Source of the DNA: Zygophlyctis sp. KS116
Lineage: Eukaryota > Chytridiomycota
NCBI GenBank assembly: GCA_054661495.1
Contig: BAAFSQ010000033.1
Location: 1-59,576, forward strand
Reading direction: 5' to 3'
DNA length: 59,576 bases
In this document: piece after piece, positions 1 through 12,983 of the stretch
How positions within the stretch are numbered: the first letter of the stretch is position 1
How the letters are laid out: each line of letters starts with the position of its first letter
Made by a program: the position numbers and the translations under genes
Notes under the pieces: model-generated
Seen by the model: only the letters and a program-made list of their open reading frames with translations
The model's database searches: none
Told to the model about the DNA's origin: nothing

Positions 1-409
1 GGACAGATTTAGATTAATCAATACAAATTGTTTTGGTTGTTAAAATTAGTCTATTACTATTAGTCTTTGAGTTAACAAAAAAGAATTTTTTATTTTGATT
101 AAATAGCGTAAAAAAAACATTTGTCTGTATTGTTAGAGTTAAGAGTTGAATGAACACTTGGTCTTTTTGAATTTTTTAAAAAATAAGAATGCATTTTGAT
201 TTTTACAAATATTAAAAGATTGAAAATAAATTTATAATTTCTAGAGTCGAAAGAATATAATAAGAATTCTGATCATTTTAAATTTAGAAAATAGATTTAA
301 CCGTGTCCGAGTCCGAATATTATAAACTTGTAAATTACTACAAAGATGATTGATTACATAAGAAATATAATGGTGCAGAATGCAATTTTAAGCCCTGTTC
401 AAACTTTGA
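1..409. other. Upstream intergenic region, no gene seen
   Basis: Very AT-rich sequence with short poly-A and poly-T runs and no credible coding exon on either strand. It contains two back-to-back copies of GTCCGA at 305-316, about 95 bp before the SKI3 start codon; the same hexamer recurs near other starts in this window. It is probably the SKI3 promoter and 5' UTR, possibly with the 3' end of a gene lying outside the window. Confidence 0.5.
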
Positions 410-3400
410 ATGAAATCTCTCTTATCAGCGGCGAGAAAGGCTTTGGATGAGTCGGAATTTGAGTTGGCATTAGAGAATTGTAACTTGATAATTGAACAGG
501 ATCCTAAAAACTATCATGCTCATCTATTCAAAGGATTTGCATTCTCTAAAACAAATAAATTGGATTCTGCAGTTGAGGAATTTGAAATTGCAGTCTCTTT
601 AAACCCGGACATTCCATTGGCTTATCAGGGATTGATTTCTATATCTCAAAACGAACCTCAGAAATTGATATCTTATTACAAACGTTTGGCTCAAATATAT
701 TCAAAAGATCAGCCTCAAAAGTACTATGAACTAATGATCAAAATGATTGATATATATACTGGTTTGAAGGACTTTGATTCAATTATTTTGATTTGGGAAA
801 AGATGCTGCCGCGATCGCAGGAATATAGTATTTTGAAGGATCACATAGAGTTTACTACTCTGGAAATTTGGGAATTTATTCTTAAAGCTGCTACAGAGAG
901 AGATTTGTATGAATATGACAAGGAATGGCAGATTCAGAAATTTAGAATTCAATCAAAATCAATGGACTTGGTTAGAAAAGATATTGAAAAAGAGATTAAT
1001 TTAAGATCAAAGGTAAGATTTGTTTATGATGAATTGGTAGGTTGGAGAAGCCATTGAAAATATTTTGATAAGAATCGAAAAAGGAACTTCTTACTATCAC
1101 TCTTTATGTAATCAATTAATTGGTTTTTTGTACAAACATCTGCAATTCAATGAGATCATCCAGGCTAAAGAAAAGGTATAGATTACTATTTTTTATTGTA
1201 AAGATTTTGGAACGAATTTTACAACTTTGCGATATCTTTCATTCAATTCCACATTCTCAATTAGAGTATCTGGAGCCATTTAGAGTAGAGTTTGAATTAA
1301 AAGACTTTAGGATTGATGATTATGATTTAGAAATTGTTGAAAGAGTTCAAACTGGGTTTAAAGACATAAAGTTTGGTTTAACTTGCTCATTTTTACGTGC
1401 TATACGACAGAATAGTGCTGATATCAAAAATTTGATTATAAGATCTGATAATTTAGATGGAAATGATGAATTTATTTTTTACCAAGTCATGGCTGTAGCC
1501 TTTGGACGTGCTGGATGCGATGATCAAGCATTGGAATGGGCAGAAAAGGCTCAAAAATGTCTCCTGAATCTTTCAAACAATACTGGTATTAAATTTAATA
1601 GGTAACTAGTCAATGACTTTACGTTAGACGTTTTGAAGAATTAGAATATTTAAAAGCTTTAGTTCTTTGTCGTCTAGGTGGAAGTTATTTAGCAGAATCA
1701 TTATCAATCTATCACAGGCTTCTTGAAATTGACTCTTTGAGCCGTGATGCACTGTTGGGTGCAACGGAAGTTATGATAAAGCTCAAGAATTGGCAAGCTG
1801 CGGCGGAATATTCTCAAAGATGCCTAGAAAATAATGGAAATGATCCGCAAGCCTTATTAAATAGAGGATGGGTTGCGTTCTATCAAAAAGATTTAGAATT
1901 GGCCTTACGTCTAGTCAATTTATCAAATGAACTGCATCGAGATGCTGACTGTTTATACAAATTGGGTCGGATATACTGGGAAATGGGAGGTAAGTTAGCT
2001 ATCCTAATATCAGGCGAATATAAAAATTCAAAAGAGTATGCACTATCTTATTTTCTCCAATCAGCAAAAGAAAACACAAGTTATGCTCCTTCTTTTTGTT
2101 ATTTAGGATTCTACTATGATTTGGTAGAAAATGATCATAATCGGGCCATTAAATGTTTTCAGAAAGCGATACAATTGGACTCTTCCAACGCTGATGCGAA
2201 TAAAGCGCTAGTCATGCTAAAACTCAAGGAGAGGAAAGAATCTGAAGCTATTGAAATTCTTCATTCGTTTTGTGGGCACTATCCAAGGAATGACTGGGCA
2301 CATAAAAGTTTAGGGGTTCTTTTGGTTGTAATTTGATACATTTTCGCTAAAACTAGAATTCAGGTAAATATGCAGATGCAATCTTTCATTTTAATCAATC
2401 GTTGCGTTATGATTCCAAAAACTGTTCAGTCTGGACTTTACTGGGTCAGGCTCTATCGCACGAAGGTAAATATGTTGCTGCTTCAAAGGCATTTGAAAGG
2501 GCTCTTACCTTTGCGGAGATGGAGAAAGAGCATGTCAATATATCATATCGCTTATCGTCAGTTTACCTGAAATTGGGCGAGATTGTAAAGGCAGCATCAG
2601 AGTTTCAGAAACTTCTTAAAAGTATCCCAAATCATTTTCCGACTCGATTAAAACTTGTGGAAACTTATATGAGCCTCGCAAATGAAAAACGGCAAAGTGG
2701 AAGCTATGCAGGATACAAAGAATATCTGAGATGTGCATTGGAAATTTCTATTGAAGGATTGAAATATCCCTTCAAATCAGTTTGGTTATTTCGGTTTATT
2801 GGGCGAATACTTACTCTTTTTATGAAAAACGGCATTATTTGCAGCAGCGAGATACTTGATACATGTTTGAATTCAATGAACCTTTTCATAAGAGATACAG
2901 ACGAACATTTTTTACAGGATTGTAACATATCTTTTGCAAGCGTATCTTTCGGATTACTTTTTGAGTGCACAGTTAAGACATTGGTAATTGCTTTTAGAGA
3001 AGCTCGAGAGCTACCAGACTTACAAGCATTTTGCTTATACGATTTGGCATTATGTTTCTATTTCGGATATTATATGACAGAAGAAACTAACATCACGCTT
3101 TTAAAAAAAGCTATACAGATTATTCAAATATGTATGGAGGTTTTACCGGATAGCGATATGTTTTGGAATTCCGCCGGTGTATTTCTTAAATCTCTAGATC
3201 CAGCCAGATCTCAACACTGCTTTATCAAGTCGGCACAGTTTGCAAATTCTGTAAGTTAAAATATAAATAATCGAAGGAACATGCCTGGGTCAATTTAGTT
3301 TTAATGGCAATTAAATATGATGATCTACAATTGTCTCAAGAATTAGTGAAAATTGCTATTATCTCATATCCGGAAAATCCTAAATTATGGCTATCGAAGA

Positions 3401-5183
3401 CTATTATTTCTAAATACCTCCATAAGAATGATAAAACTATTTTAGAGCACACATTTGAGCTTTCAGATGGTGCATTGGTATATTTTTCGCTTTAATGATA
3501 TAGCCTGATGTAAACTTTCTGTATTTGGAGTTTCTGCTATCGTCAAATAATCTAAAAAGCGTTGAAAGCGCGATAAGTAATGTACAGAAATCTGTGGAAT
3601 TTTTGCCAACAGATGTTGGATATATTAATTTGCTAGCTATGGCTTATGAAAGACTTGGCAACTATAGGCAGAGTCTGAGTCAGTTAAATACTATTTTGAC
3701 AGAAACTAAAGCAGATGAAAGGACTTTGGAAGTTTCACTAGCGTTAAGGACAAATACAGCCCGGTTGTTGTGTATGAATTCGCTCTATCCTAGCGCTATG
3801 GATATATTTGAATCGATTCTTGAAAATGGAGCTTTTGATGATTCATTTAATCTTATTTATTTAGGAATCTGCCTTTTCAAATTAGAGCGTTTTGAAGAAT
3901 GTCTTAAAATCATGGATTTAGCGATTGAAAATTCATCCGATCCATCAGTAGAGAGTGAACTACTCATAACTTTAGGGAGAATTATATTTAACGTAGATGA
4001 GATTGATGGAAATTTCGAGCTTGCAAAAGAACAATTCTTTAAATGGTATACTATTTATTCCAGTAAATTGACAGTATAACGCATGATATTTCTAATACAG
4101 ATGCTTTATTTGGAATTTTGGCAGTAGCGATTGTCTTGAATGACCCACTTATTTCTGAAAGTGTTCTTCAAGAACTTGAAAATTGTCAAACATATTCAAC
4201 TGATGTGTCATACTGGATTGGCGCATATCATGAACTCAATGGTAATATTCGTGATTCGAGATCAAATTATCTAAAAAGTTGTCATCATTTTCCAACTTTA
4301 GCAACTTCTTGGAACCATTTATTAAGATTTTGCTTAATGGAGGATCCGAATGCAGCTGAGTATGCACTGAAGTCTCTGAATATTATTTTTGAATCAAATA
4401 ATTTTCCAGGAGATGTTGATATACATGTCGAAAAATTGTATTTGGAAGGATTATTCCTATATTGCTCAGGATTAATGCAAGATGCCCGAAGTTCTTTAAT
4501 CAAAGCTCTTCATTTCAGACCTCAGACACCGAAGATATTGGCAACTCTTTACTTATGCGAGAAAAATATTTCAAGCAGAATTCGTATTAGAGAGCAGCTA
4601 GAAGCTTTAAGTCAATTGGGCTTCACGAAAGCCAATCATTATCTCCAAGAAATTCAACTTGAGGTCGGATCGGATATTGAACGAAATGCTGAATCTTTTA
4701 TTGCTCAATTAAGAAGCACTCAAGACCAAACCGTGAATCTGAAATTATCTATTGTACTCTTTAACAAGGGGGACTATGAAAGCGCACTGGCATTTGTAAA
4801 AAAGTATTTGGAAGTCAATCAGAATGACATTAAAGGACTAGAGGTAAAAAAAATTAACTTAAATCAAGGTTCTAGTAGCAGTATTAGCAAATTTAAAGCT
4901 TTGGTCGGAAGTGGAATCTGCCTACCAACTTGCGCTTAATATTCAGAAGCGTCCAGTTGAGAAGGTTGTGATTTTGTACAGGCTTTTAAAGCATTATATG
5001 GAATTAGGCGACTACAAAAATTCCAGTGAAACTTTAACAAAAATCTATGAACTGGAAGGAGAAAGCTCAATGCAAAAATTGATCCAGGCAATAATGCAGA
5101 AACGGAACGGCAATTTGATTAAAAGTCAAAAAATATTAGATTCGATAGAGGTGCATTACCGAAAGTGGGCGGATTTAATATGA
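410..5183 (+). CDS. SKI3: Ski3 / TTC37-type TPR scaffold of the Ski complex
   Basis: Large tetratricopeptide-repeat protein, 1507 aa after splicing (yeast Ski3 is about 1430 aa, human TTC37 about 1560). In the known family it scaffolds the cytoplasmic Ski2-Ski3-Ski8 helicase complex that feeds mRNA to the 3'-5' exosome. TPR helices begin at residue 1 (repeated A-x-F-x-x-A-L patterns such as SAVEEFEIAVSLNP) and continue throughout. Nine introns of 24-38 nt are inferred at 1013-1040, 1176-1203, 1602-1627, 1990-2013, 2328-2356, 3251-3276, 3478-3503, 4063-4100 and 4844-4868. Removing them leaves one open frame. The 24-nt intron at 1990 is in frame without a stop, so its retention would add eight residues. 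The gene converges on BLM10 with 16 nt between stop codons. The assignment rests on length, all-TPR architecture and the N-terminal repeat pattern; another very long TPR protein is the alternative. Confidence 0.8.
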
Positions 5184-5199
5184 TCTTTTGTGTTCTATT

Positions 5200-8100
5200 T
5201 TAAACATAATAACTGGGCGATATGAGTAGATCAGATAATTCATAAAGTTGATCTTCAGAAAACTTTGTTTTATCTTCTCTCCAATTGTCCTGATGTGTAC
5301 GCCTGAATTCCGCAAATATCTTTTTTACTTCTGGTCCTATTGGACTTACATAGGATACAAATCGAGATAAAGTTACTAAAGTCTCAGGCATCCAATCCAT
5401 TATTTCGTATGGAAAAGCCAAGATAAGTGCTCCAAGAGCAAGAAGGCTACCGTGGCATTTTAAAAGTAAATCACTTGCAATTTCTTTTGAATTGCGAGGA
5501 AGTTTTCCAGACATTAAAAACATGGTTGATGATTCTCTAATTTTCATGATAACATCTCTTCTTGAGCATCGGACTAGTCCAGATAAGGTAGTAGCAGAAA
5601 GCTGTCGGATCTCCACTTGTGAATCAAATAGCAGATCACGAACATAATCCAAGACTTCTTCCTGTAATTCTCTTTTCAAAACATGCAAATTTTGAAAGTA
5701 GATTATCTGTAAAGCCGGAAGTATTCGCTTTCTGCGATGCCATGAAATGGCATCACCGTTAGACTTTGTATTCTTCAAATATTGCAGATATACTTTTATG
5801 ATTTTTGAAATCCCTGAAGGGGAATGAGGGAACATCGGAAATGAAACTTGAAAGACATGTTTTGCTAGTGTTTGTAGATCAGTATCAGAGGAGTCCTGCA
5901 TCAAGAATATTTCTGGTATGCAAATTAACAGATACGAAGCACTCGCATTTTGGTAAGATTGCAAACTTTCAATTGCATAAGCAAGAACTTTCAATTAATA
6001 TTTGCTAACTTATATACCTGATTTCGCGGTATTTTGATACTTTGCAACATTGTTTTCAAGCCTGCTCTTCTCTAATTCAGCAGCTATATTCAGCATTATC
6101 TGTTTAATTTCTAAATTTTCTTGAGGTATTAAAAGACTCGGATTAGTAAAAACTTCATCAATTGCTTTCAGTGAAGGGTGCCACTCTAACTTTATAAGAT
6201 TCGACATCAGTTTTCCAAGAGTGTCTCGAATCGATTTATAGGGATTATCTAAATGACGATGGTACAAATCAAGATATTCCATAATCATGGGATGAATTCT
6301 CCATGAAAATGTCAGGAATACTTCGTTGACAAAAGCAAGCTTTTTACTTTCTGTAAAGAATGACTCCGAGTCCGGTTCAAATACATTGCTAAATATCAAA
6401 TCAATTAGAGGTCTGATACGACGAGGATCTAATTTCCCCTAAGACATAAATACAAGAAATCTTACACAGCTAAAAGAGACAAATTCTCCCCAATATCGAG
6501 CACTGTCGGTCGTGGAAAACTGGATACCAGTTTTAATAAGCGGTACAATTTTTAGCCACATTTTGTCTCTTGATTTAATTGACCAATGTTTCGACCCGCG
6601 TATGACGCCAGCTAAGAATTCAGCAGCTGCTCTCTGTTTGCTTTTGTCTTCTACAGCAAGCACATAACTATTCACGTACTCTAAAGCAATTTCCAAGGGG
6701 GTTGGTCCAAAGCGAGAAAATATCCGTTTATAAAACAAGAACGAAGTGACGTTAAATGATTCGCCGAATTCGCTTACACTTTCTTGTGACATAAAACTTA
6801 GAAAGGTTTTCCAAAATTCACCCCTGTTTACCATTGCTTTGAGTATATGCTCCGAATCTGCAGATGATTCATCCCAAATGGGACAATCCTCACCGTCGAC
6901 TGCATATGCACGAAAAGTATTTGGAAAGCACATCCATCCGAAGCTACATCCATAATCAATATAATATCTAAGCTTTAATTTTCAATAAAATTTACGGAAT
7001 GTCGGCAAACATATTGTCCTGTTTGATCCAATTGGTAAAAGATTTTTGAAACTTTTGAGCCGAATCAGCATCAAGATTTATACTGAGTTTCAATTTTTCA
7101 ATTTTATTAGTTCCTTGCAAAGTAGCTCTCTTCTTTTGAACAACCAAGATCCTTATTGCAAGTGTAATGGAAGATTTTCGTAGAGCTGGATGTTCATTAA
7201 GAATAGTTTCAGCGACATATGTTGTCAATTCAGCTGGCACCGGCTGCTGATCACATAAGATTAGACCCAGAAAATTGAGAGCCATTCCAGAAAATCTCCA
7301 ATGTAAATTAGACTCCTTAAGCAGCTGCACCATATTCTTTAACTGGATAATTAAGTATAACAAAGATTACTAGATCTGAATAGCTATTTCTTGCAATTTG
7401 GGATCTTTTCAGAGAGACTTCTTCCATTCGCTTGAACTCGCTCTCACCATTTGGTAAAGCTCCATAGACACTATCCAGGCCCGCAGTTGGATAAGTAAAG
7501 GGTATTCCTGAAAACTGTAAAATATAATCAAAGAATAGCTTCCTTAAAATTTCTAAAGACTTTGGCTATTAAATTGAGAAAAACTTAACACGTACCCTTT
7601 CGATATTCTTTTCTGCTTTGACCAATGTAATGAGAAGCTGATGTGCAAAAGGCCAATGTCTTAATGTCATACCCAAGAACGAAGAGCTTCTCAGCACTTG
7701 GCATGCACCATCTATAACATCATCATCTTTTTCTGTCGAAGCAGCTGCAGATAGAATGGTAAGGTACTTTGGAAAGAGATCGTATTTGTAGGCAGAAAAA
7801 CATCTTAGAATACGACTTAGACAAGGGAGAGACGCTCGCCTTATTTGCGAATATTTGCTGATTGTGAAGTTAAAAATGGCATCGACAAGATCTTTATAAA
7901 TTGGCTCATACTTGGCTTTTGCTGAATTATACTTTAATCGAGAAAGGTGTAATAAAAACATTCGCTTAACTGCATATGTTCTTGGCAAATTCTTGTGATC
8001 CTCCTCGGATTTAATCATTGATTTGAGAAACGTTAAAAGTCTCGAAAATCCATCATATCGCCCGTTGTCGGTTCCTCTGTAGGTCATAAAAAGTAATATA

Positions 8101-10852
8101 TTCTTAATGAGAGATCTAACAGGCTCGATTGAATCCTCGCCATATCCACATAATAAAAGCTTTGAGATTCGAGCCAGTTCAGCTCCTACGCCCTCCCTTA
8201 ATTTCAAGAGCCTGGTAAAGCAGGGGTGATCTTTTGATACAGCATACATATTTTGTATCGGACATCGTTCGTGAGGTTCTTGAAATATGTCATCAAGAGG
8301 TGGCTCAAATACAGACTGTTCAGGCTCCAGCATTGCATTTATGCTCAAAATAATCGACTTTAACCAGCAAAGCCAGCGACAAAGATCATTGCTAAACCCA
8401 GAGGAAAGTGGGTCTACCACCTTTGATATATCATTTAGAGTTCGTTCGGCAAATTCTTCCAAAATACGAATGGCACATTCCACTTCAGCGTTATTTGGCA
8501 CATGCCAATCAATTGATAATTCATCAGGAGTATATGTCTTTCCATAATAACGAAATGCATGAGTTTTAAATTCTATTGTAAGAAATTATTATGCCAAATT
8601 ACCAGTGGAATTCCATATATTTGAAGGACAACTCCTTGTTTCTTTAATATACGTACATCCCAGGGAAAAACAAAGAGTTCGTAAAAGTTTAGCTGCCCAC
8701 TTATATCCGCGCCTTGAAACACAATGCTGATATGTTTTGTCAAGAATTTCCATAAAATCATCCGAATAATTTATTAAAGCTTCCCCCGATGTGTTGACAC
8801 AGCTAATGAGTATTGACTGAAAATAATGGAAAGGTGCATCAGACATTCTGGCAAAACCAAACGGATTAGGATTAGATGCCAAATGACTTCCGCCCACAAA
8901 AGTTGACGCCCCACCCCCCAATTCTAACATCATATTCTTTTTGCACAAGGGAACAAAAGCTGCCAGTCTTTTGCCAGGCTCTGGCCCGTGAACTGATCCA
9001 CAGAGGAATGAGATCGCTTTTGTAGCACTTGGTATTACATTTTTAGAGACAAAGTTTATGATTTTTGCCATGCACGCTTCTTGAATTTCTGAAGAAGCTT
9101 GACAAAATATCATTTCACATGACCACTAATTTTTAGATTCTATATGATTTAAAATTACCATGACCATTTCAATCAATGAAGTTTCTGAAGTTTGACGATT
9201 ATTTGAAGAGGATTCATGACCTTCTGGAAGGTTTTCAAAAAGACTGAATATTCTAGATAGAAAATGTAAGACCCAATCTTGAAGACCAATAGTATTTAAT
9301 CTAAATACTTCTTCATCTACTGATGCAGTGGTTTGTGAATTACTACATTCCACCAATGGAACAGTATGTAATAAAAGAATAATAAACAAGAGTGTTGCCG
9401 AGGCCTTTGAAGGATCATTCATATCAATTCCAGGTAAAGTTAGAGATAAAATCGGTATTAAATGATTTAAACCTTTTGGAAAATGAGAAAAAGTAAATAA
9501 CGGACGAGACACTGAACACAGCGCACCAATACAAGACAATGTCCTATGAGATTCCGTAAGACTTTCAAGAGCCGGATAAATCCTATCCAACAATGGCGGT
9601 AAAATCAAATCAGGAGCAATCCATGCCAAATTCTTTAGAGTAGCATGAGTTGCAACAATACAAGAATTATCCTTTGAAAACATTGACATTAAAGCCAAAG
9701 GCCTTAATAAAACCACAAATTTTTCAGAATCCTGTACAGAAAGTCTATTTTCCACGTCTGTTTGACACTCTAAACTTTTTTCTAGTAATTTAAATTTTTT
9801 AAAAATCTTACCAAGCCTTAATCTCTTTAAAAATTGACTAGATAGAGACTGTAAAAACCTTGCTAATCCCAAACTCCATTTCCCATAATTCGAAGGATGA
9901 TAATACCCTTCAACTGCCTGTAACAAGGTCTCTAAATGATTCTGAGAACCTAATCCAAATCTATCATTGGGAAACCATGTCCAGACCAGAAACCTAGCTA
10001 AATTATGTAGCCTGGACCCAATCCACCCTGTCAACTCCTGTTTCAAAGACTGATGCCAAGAAGCTTGTTGAACATTTCCTATAGGTAATCCCATTGCTGC
10101 TTGACCTTTATAGACTATAAAATCCACTAATTCCCTACTAAACCCAAATTTTCTAGAATCTAATACATTTTCCGAGACTAAATTAGCATAAATTTCCAAT
10201 ACTAGCCCATCAAAACTTGAATCCTGTACAATATTTTTCCAAATTTGAAAAAACAACTCTACCCATACTTTTTGATGTAATATTTTTTTTTCACTAGAAT
10301 TTAAACTATTAGAATTTGGTATAAATAATCCCAATAAAACCAATAAAACACTATTCCTCGTGTCTTTCAATCCATTTAAATTAATCCCACTTAAAAATTC
10401 AGAGAAAATATCTGTAATTTCTCCAGTATTAAAATACATTCTTGCAACTATTGTTAATTTTATCAAATTAGAATAATGTTTTAGAGTTCCTGGAAGCGGA
10501 GCATGACTAGATTTTACCAAGTAAACATTTTCCAATTGAGAATAAAGAATTCTCCAGTCCAAAACCAAATCAACAGATTTAAAAAGTTGAGATTTTCTAT
10601 AATTTTAAGAATTTAGAGTTACTTTAAGAGTCTAACAAGAGTATTAGATATTCCCTGTACTAAAAAAGGTTCAATTTCCACTTTTAGATGCAGTAAATTA
10701 TAAAAATAGTAAATTAATTCTATTCTCTTTTCTAAAAGTAATTCCTGTTTCAAGTCTAGCAGAGAATTGAATTCCTTGAGAGCAAATGAGAATCCAGGAA
10801 CATAATTTCTAGATTTGCTGGAGCAGTAGAGTGCAGCAATGACATTGTCCAT
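5200..10852 (-). CDS. BLM10: Proteasome activator Blm10 / PA200 (PSME4)
   Basis: HEAT-repeat protein of 1806 aa (human PA200 is 1843). It caps the 20S proteasome in nucleus and cytosol. Family hallmarks are LDWRILY near residue 90 and WHVPN near the middle. The protein ends in Tyr-Tyr-Val, matching the HbYX-type C-terminus by which Blm10/PA200 docks into 20S alpha-subunit pockets. Eight introns are inferred at 5988-6017, 6439-6465, 6968-6995, 7343-7370, 7566-7595, 8573-8602, 9126-9158 and 10597-10622. Each join restores similarity and frame. The start is the ATG at 10852, 94 bp from the divergent BRCT gene. The distal tail and the central WHVPN region make this a confident call. Confidence 0.9.
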
Positions 10853-10895
10853 TCCTCCTACTTAGACTGGTGTGTCTAGTGTTCTCGCTAGGAGT

Positions 10896-10944
10896 AGCAT
10901 AGGAGCACTATTGGAGCATAGGAGCACTGGAGCATAGGAGCACT
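10896..10944. repeat. Short tandem repeat in a divergent promoter
   Basis: Three perfect copies of AGCATAGGAGCACT start at 10896, 10915 and 10931 (spacing 19 and 16 bp). They fill the end of the 94-bp gap between the BLM10 and BRCT-gene start codons. The last copy ends two bases before the plus-strand ATG. It is either a polymorphic microrepeat or a set of factor-binding sites; the sequence alone cannot tell. Confidence 0.7.
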
Positions 10945-10946
10945 TA

Positions 10947-12731
10947 ATGGTGGGAATGATATTCTCTGGAATCAGTCTGGAAATCAATTCGCTGGAAATA
11001 TCTCTTTCAGACTCTACTCAACTCTCAGAATGGATTACGGCTCATGGTGGGACTTTGAAAGAGTCTGAATTAATACTCTCCCTGCAATCAGTCAATGACA
11101 AGATGGCGATTTTACCTCATTGGATTGCAGATTCTGTATTACTGGACAGAAGGATTCCTTCAGAATATTATACTCTTCCAGATCCTGCTATAATGACTGG
11201 TGATTTTTCTAAAACTATAGATAATGTTCAAAAAAATAATCAAAATTCTGAAAATATTACTAGACTAGAGGGAAGAGTGTTTTATTTCGAGTCTAAAAAA
11301 GCTTTAAAGGAATTATTTAGAGGGTTGGAAGAGTTGGGAGCAAGAGTTGTAGAGGAAGTAGAGGAAAATGTCTCGGATTTTGTTTTGGAATTTAGAAGAG
11401 GTTCAATTTATAAATTTGCGGAAAGGAATTTAAAATGTATTGGATCTTCAGATTGGGTTAGAAAAATTATTAAAGATAAAAAATGGTTTGATCCAAAATG
11501 GAATTTGGTTTATTATCCTATTCCAGATTATTCAGTTCCAGATTTGGAAAATTCAATTATTACAGTTTCTGGGTATACAGGAGAAACTAGACTAAATATT
11601 GCAAAAATGGTTTTAGCAATAGGGGCTACTTTTACAAGATATTTAACTGAATCTCATACACATTTGATTTCGGCTTTTGATTCAGGAGAAAAATATGAAA
11701 AAGCTAAAGGTTGGAATGTTCATATTGTTAATATTACTTGGATTGAAGAGGTTTTTAAGAAATGGGCGCATCTTAGAGAGTCTAGTCCTAGATTTGTGGC
11801 TTTTAACACTGGATATTTAGAAATGGATACTAGAATTCATGATTTAGAGCAGTGGTTGGTGGATGAAGAGACTGGAGGGGATTCAGTGAATTTAGAGGAA
11901 AATATTTTAGAAAAAAATTTAGAAAAAAATCGTTCAGAGAAGAGACAAAGAGAAGAATCTACACTAAAGGAAAAAAGGCCATTGAATATACTAGAGACAG
12001 AGTCAGATTCGCATGCAAAAAGATTAAAGTTGGATCACGTGGTTACTTTTACTGGATGTAGGCCGTCAACAGAGGAAGAAAATGTACCTTTTTAAAGAAT
12101 TAAATTTAGTTTTTTAGGCTACAAGATGTTCAACTTGTTAAGTCGGTTTATGATTCTACAATTGTAGTGGCTGATAAAGTGGCACGAACAGAGAAATTTT
12201 TAGTAGCAATCAGTCTTGGGCTTCCAATTATATCAAAAACTTGGATAACAGAATCTTACTTGTGTAATAAGATTTTAGGTATTTTTAAATTAATCTAAAT
12301 ATTTAATAGATATTAAAGATTTTCCTCTAATTGATTCTGAATCTGAAGAAAAATATGAATTTGATTTGAATAAGAGTATGCAACTTGCAAAGACTAGAAA
12401 GTTGCTGGCTGGAATATCAGTCATGTCGACGCCAAAAGTAATTCCTGGACCAATTACTTTAAAGATGATTATTACTGCTGCTGGAGGCACTGTATGTTTT
12501 GATTCTATTGATAGTTAGTACTTGGAGAAACCATCGAGAAAAGATTTTATGGACTTTGCAAGAAAGTCAGATAAAGATCCTTTAAATTATCTAATCATAT
12601 CAACGGTTGAAGATCGGTTATCCTTTTCAAAATTAATTCCCACGTCTTTAAAGATGTATACAAGTGAAATACTGTTGACTGGGATATTGCGTCAGTGCTT
12701 ACCAAGAGACGATCCGACTATTATAGTATGA
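10947..12731 (+). CDS. Multi-BRCT DNA-damage protein, Rtt107/Brc1/PTIP-like
   Basis: Protein of 566 aa built almost entirely of BRCT-like units: residues about 4-75, 95-175 and 190-285 (the last with ITVSGYTGETR and a WIEEVFKKW end), then a Lys/Glu-rich linker, then a C-terminal pair starting VVTFTGC and running to SEILLTGILRQ. N-terminal tandem BRCTs, a linker and a C-terminal BRCT pair match the fungal Rtt107/Brc1 layout; that family reads phosphorylated H2A at stalled forks in the nucleus. Introns are at 12084-12109, 12279-12309 and 12492-12518. A GTATG donor at the very end (about 12726) with an AG near 12755 could replace the last residue with a few others. A second in-frame ATG lies three codons in. 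TopBP1/Dpb11 or another BRCT protein is a weaker alternative. Confidence 0.7.
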
Positions 12732-12983
12732 CCGTGGTCCATTCAATGGGAACAGTTTGACTTGTATAATGGAAAATAAATATATTAATCACTCAAATGT
12801 ATGATAGACTGGATTCAGAATCTATAAAAATTCTGAATTGAAATCCTTCACTTTAATGTATGCATCGTTTCCAGCGTGAACATGCCCAACTATTAGAGCA
12901 GCCACAGGATATCAATGCAATTATTTACAAAAGAGTAATAATTGTTGAATAGAGACTTATATTAAACTAGGTACATACTAATA
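12732..12983. other. Convergent 3' intergenic region with a small hairpin
   Basis: AT-rich gap between the BRCT gene and the eIF3h stop codon. ATTCAGAAT at 12813-12821 is followed after an 8-nt loop by its inverted partner ATTCTGAAT at 12830-12838, giving a 9-bp stem. This may mark a 3'-end processing or termination site for the plus-strand gene. No supported gene is seen; a 25-codon ATG run at 12860 is unsupported. Confidence 0.4.

Noticed and set aside
12860-12937. Short plus-strand ATG frame in the gap before eIF3h
   Set aside because: Only 25 codons, and any extension would be antisense to the conserved eIF3h C-terminus.
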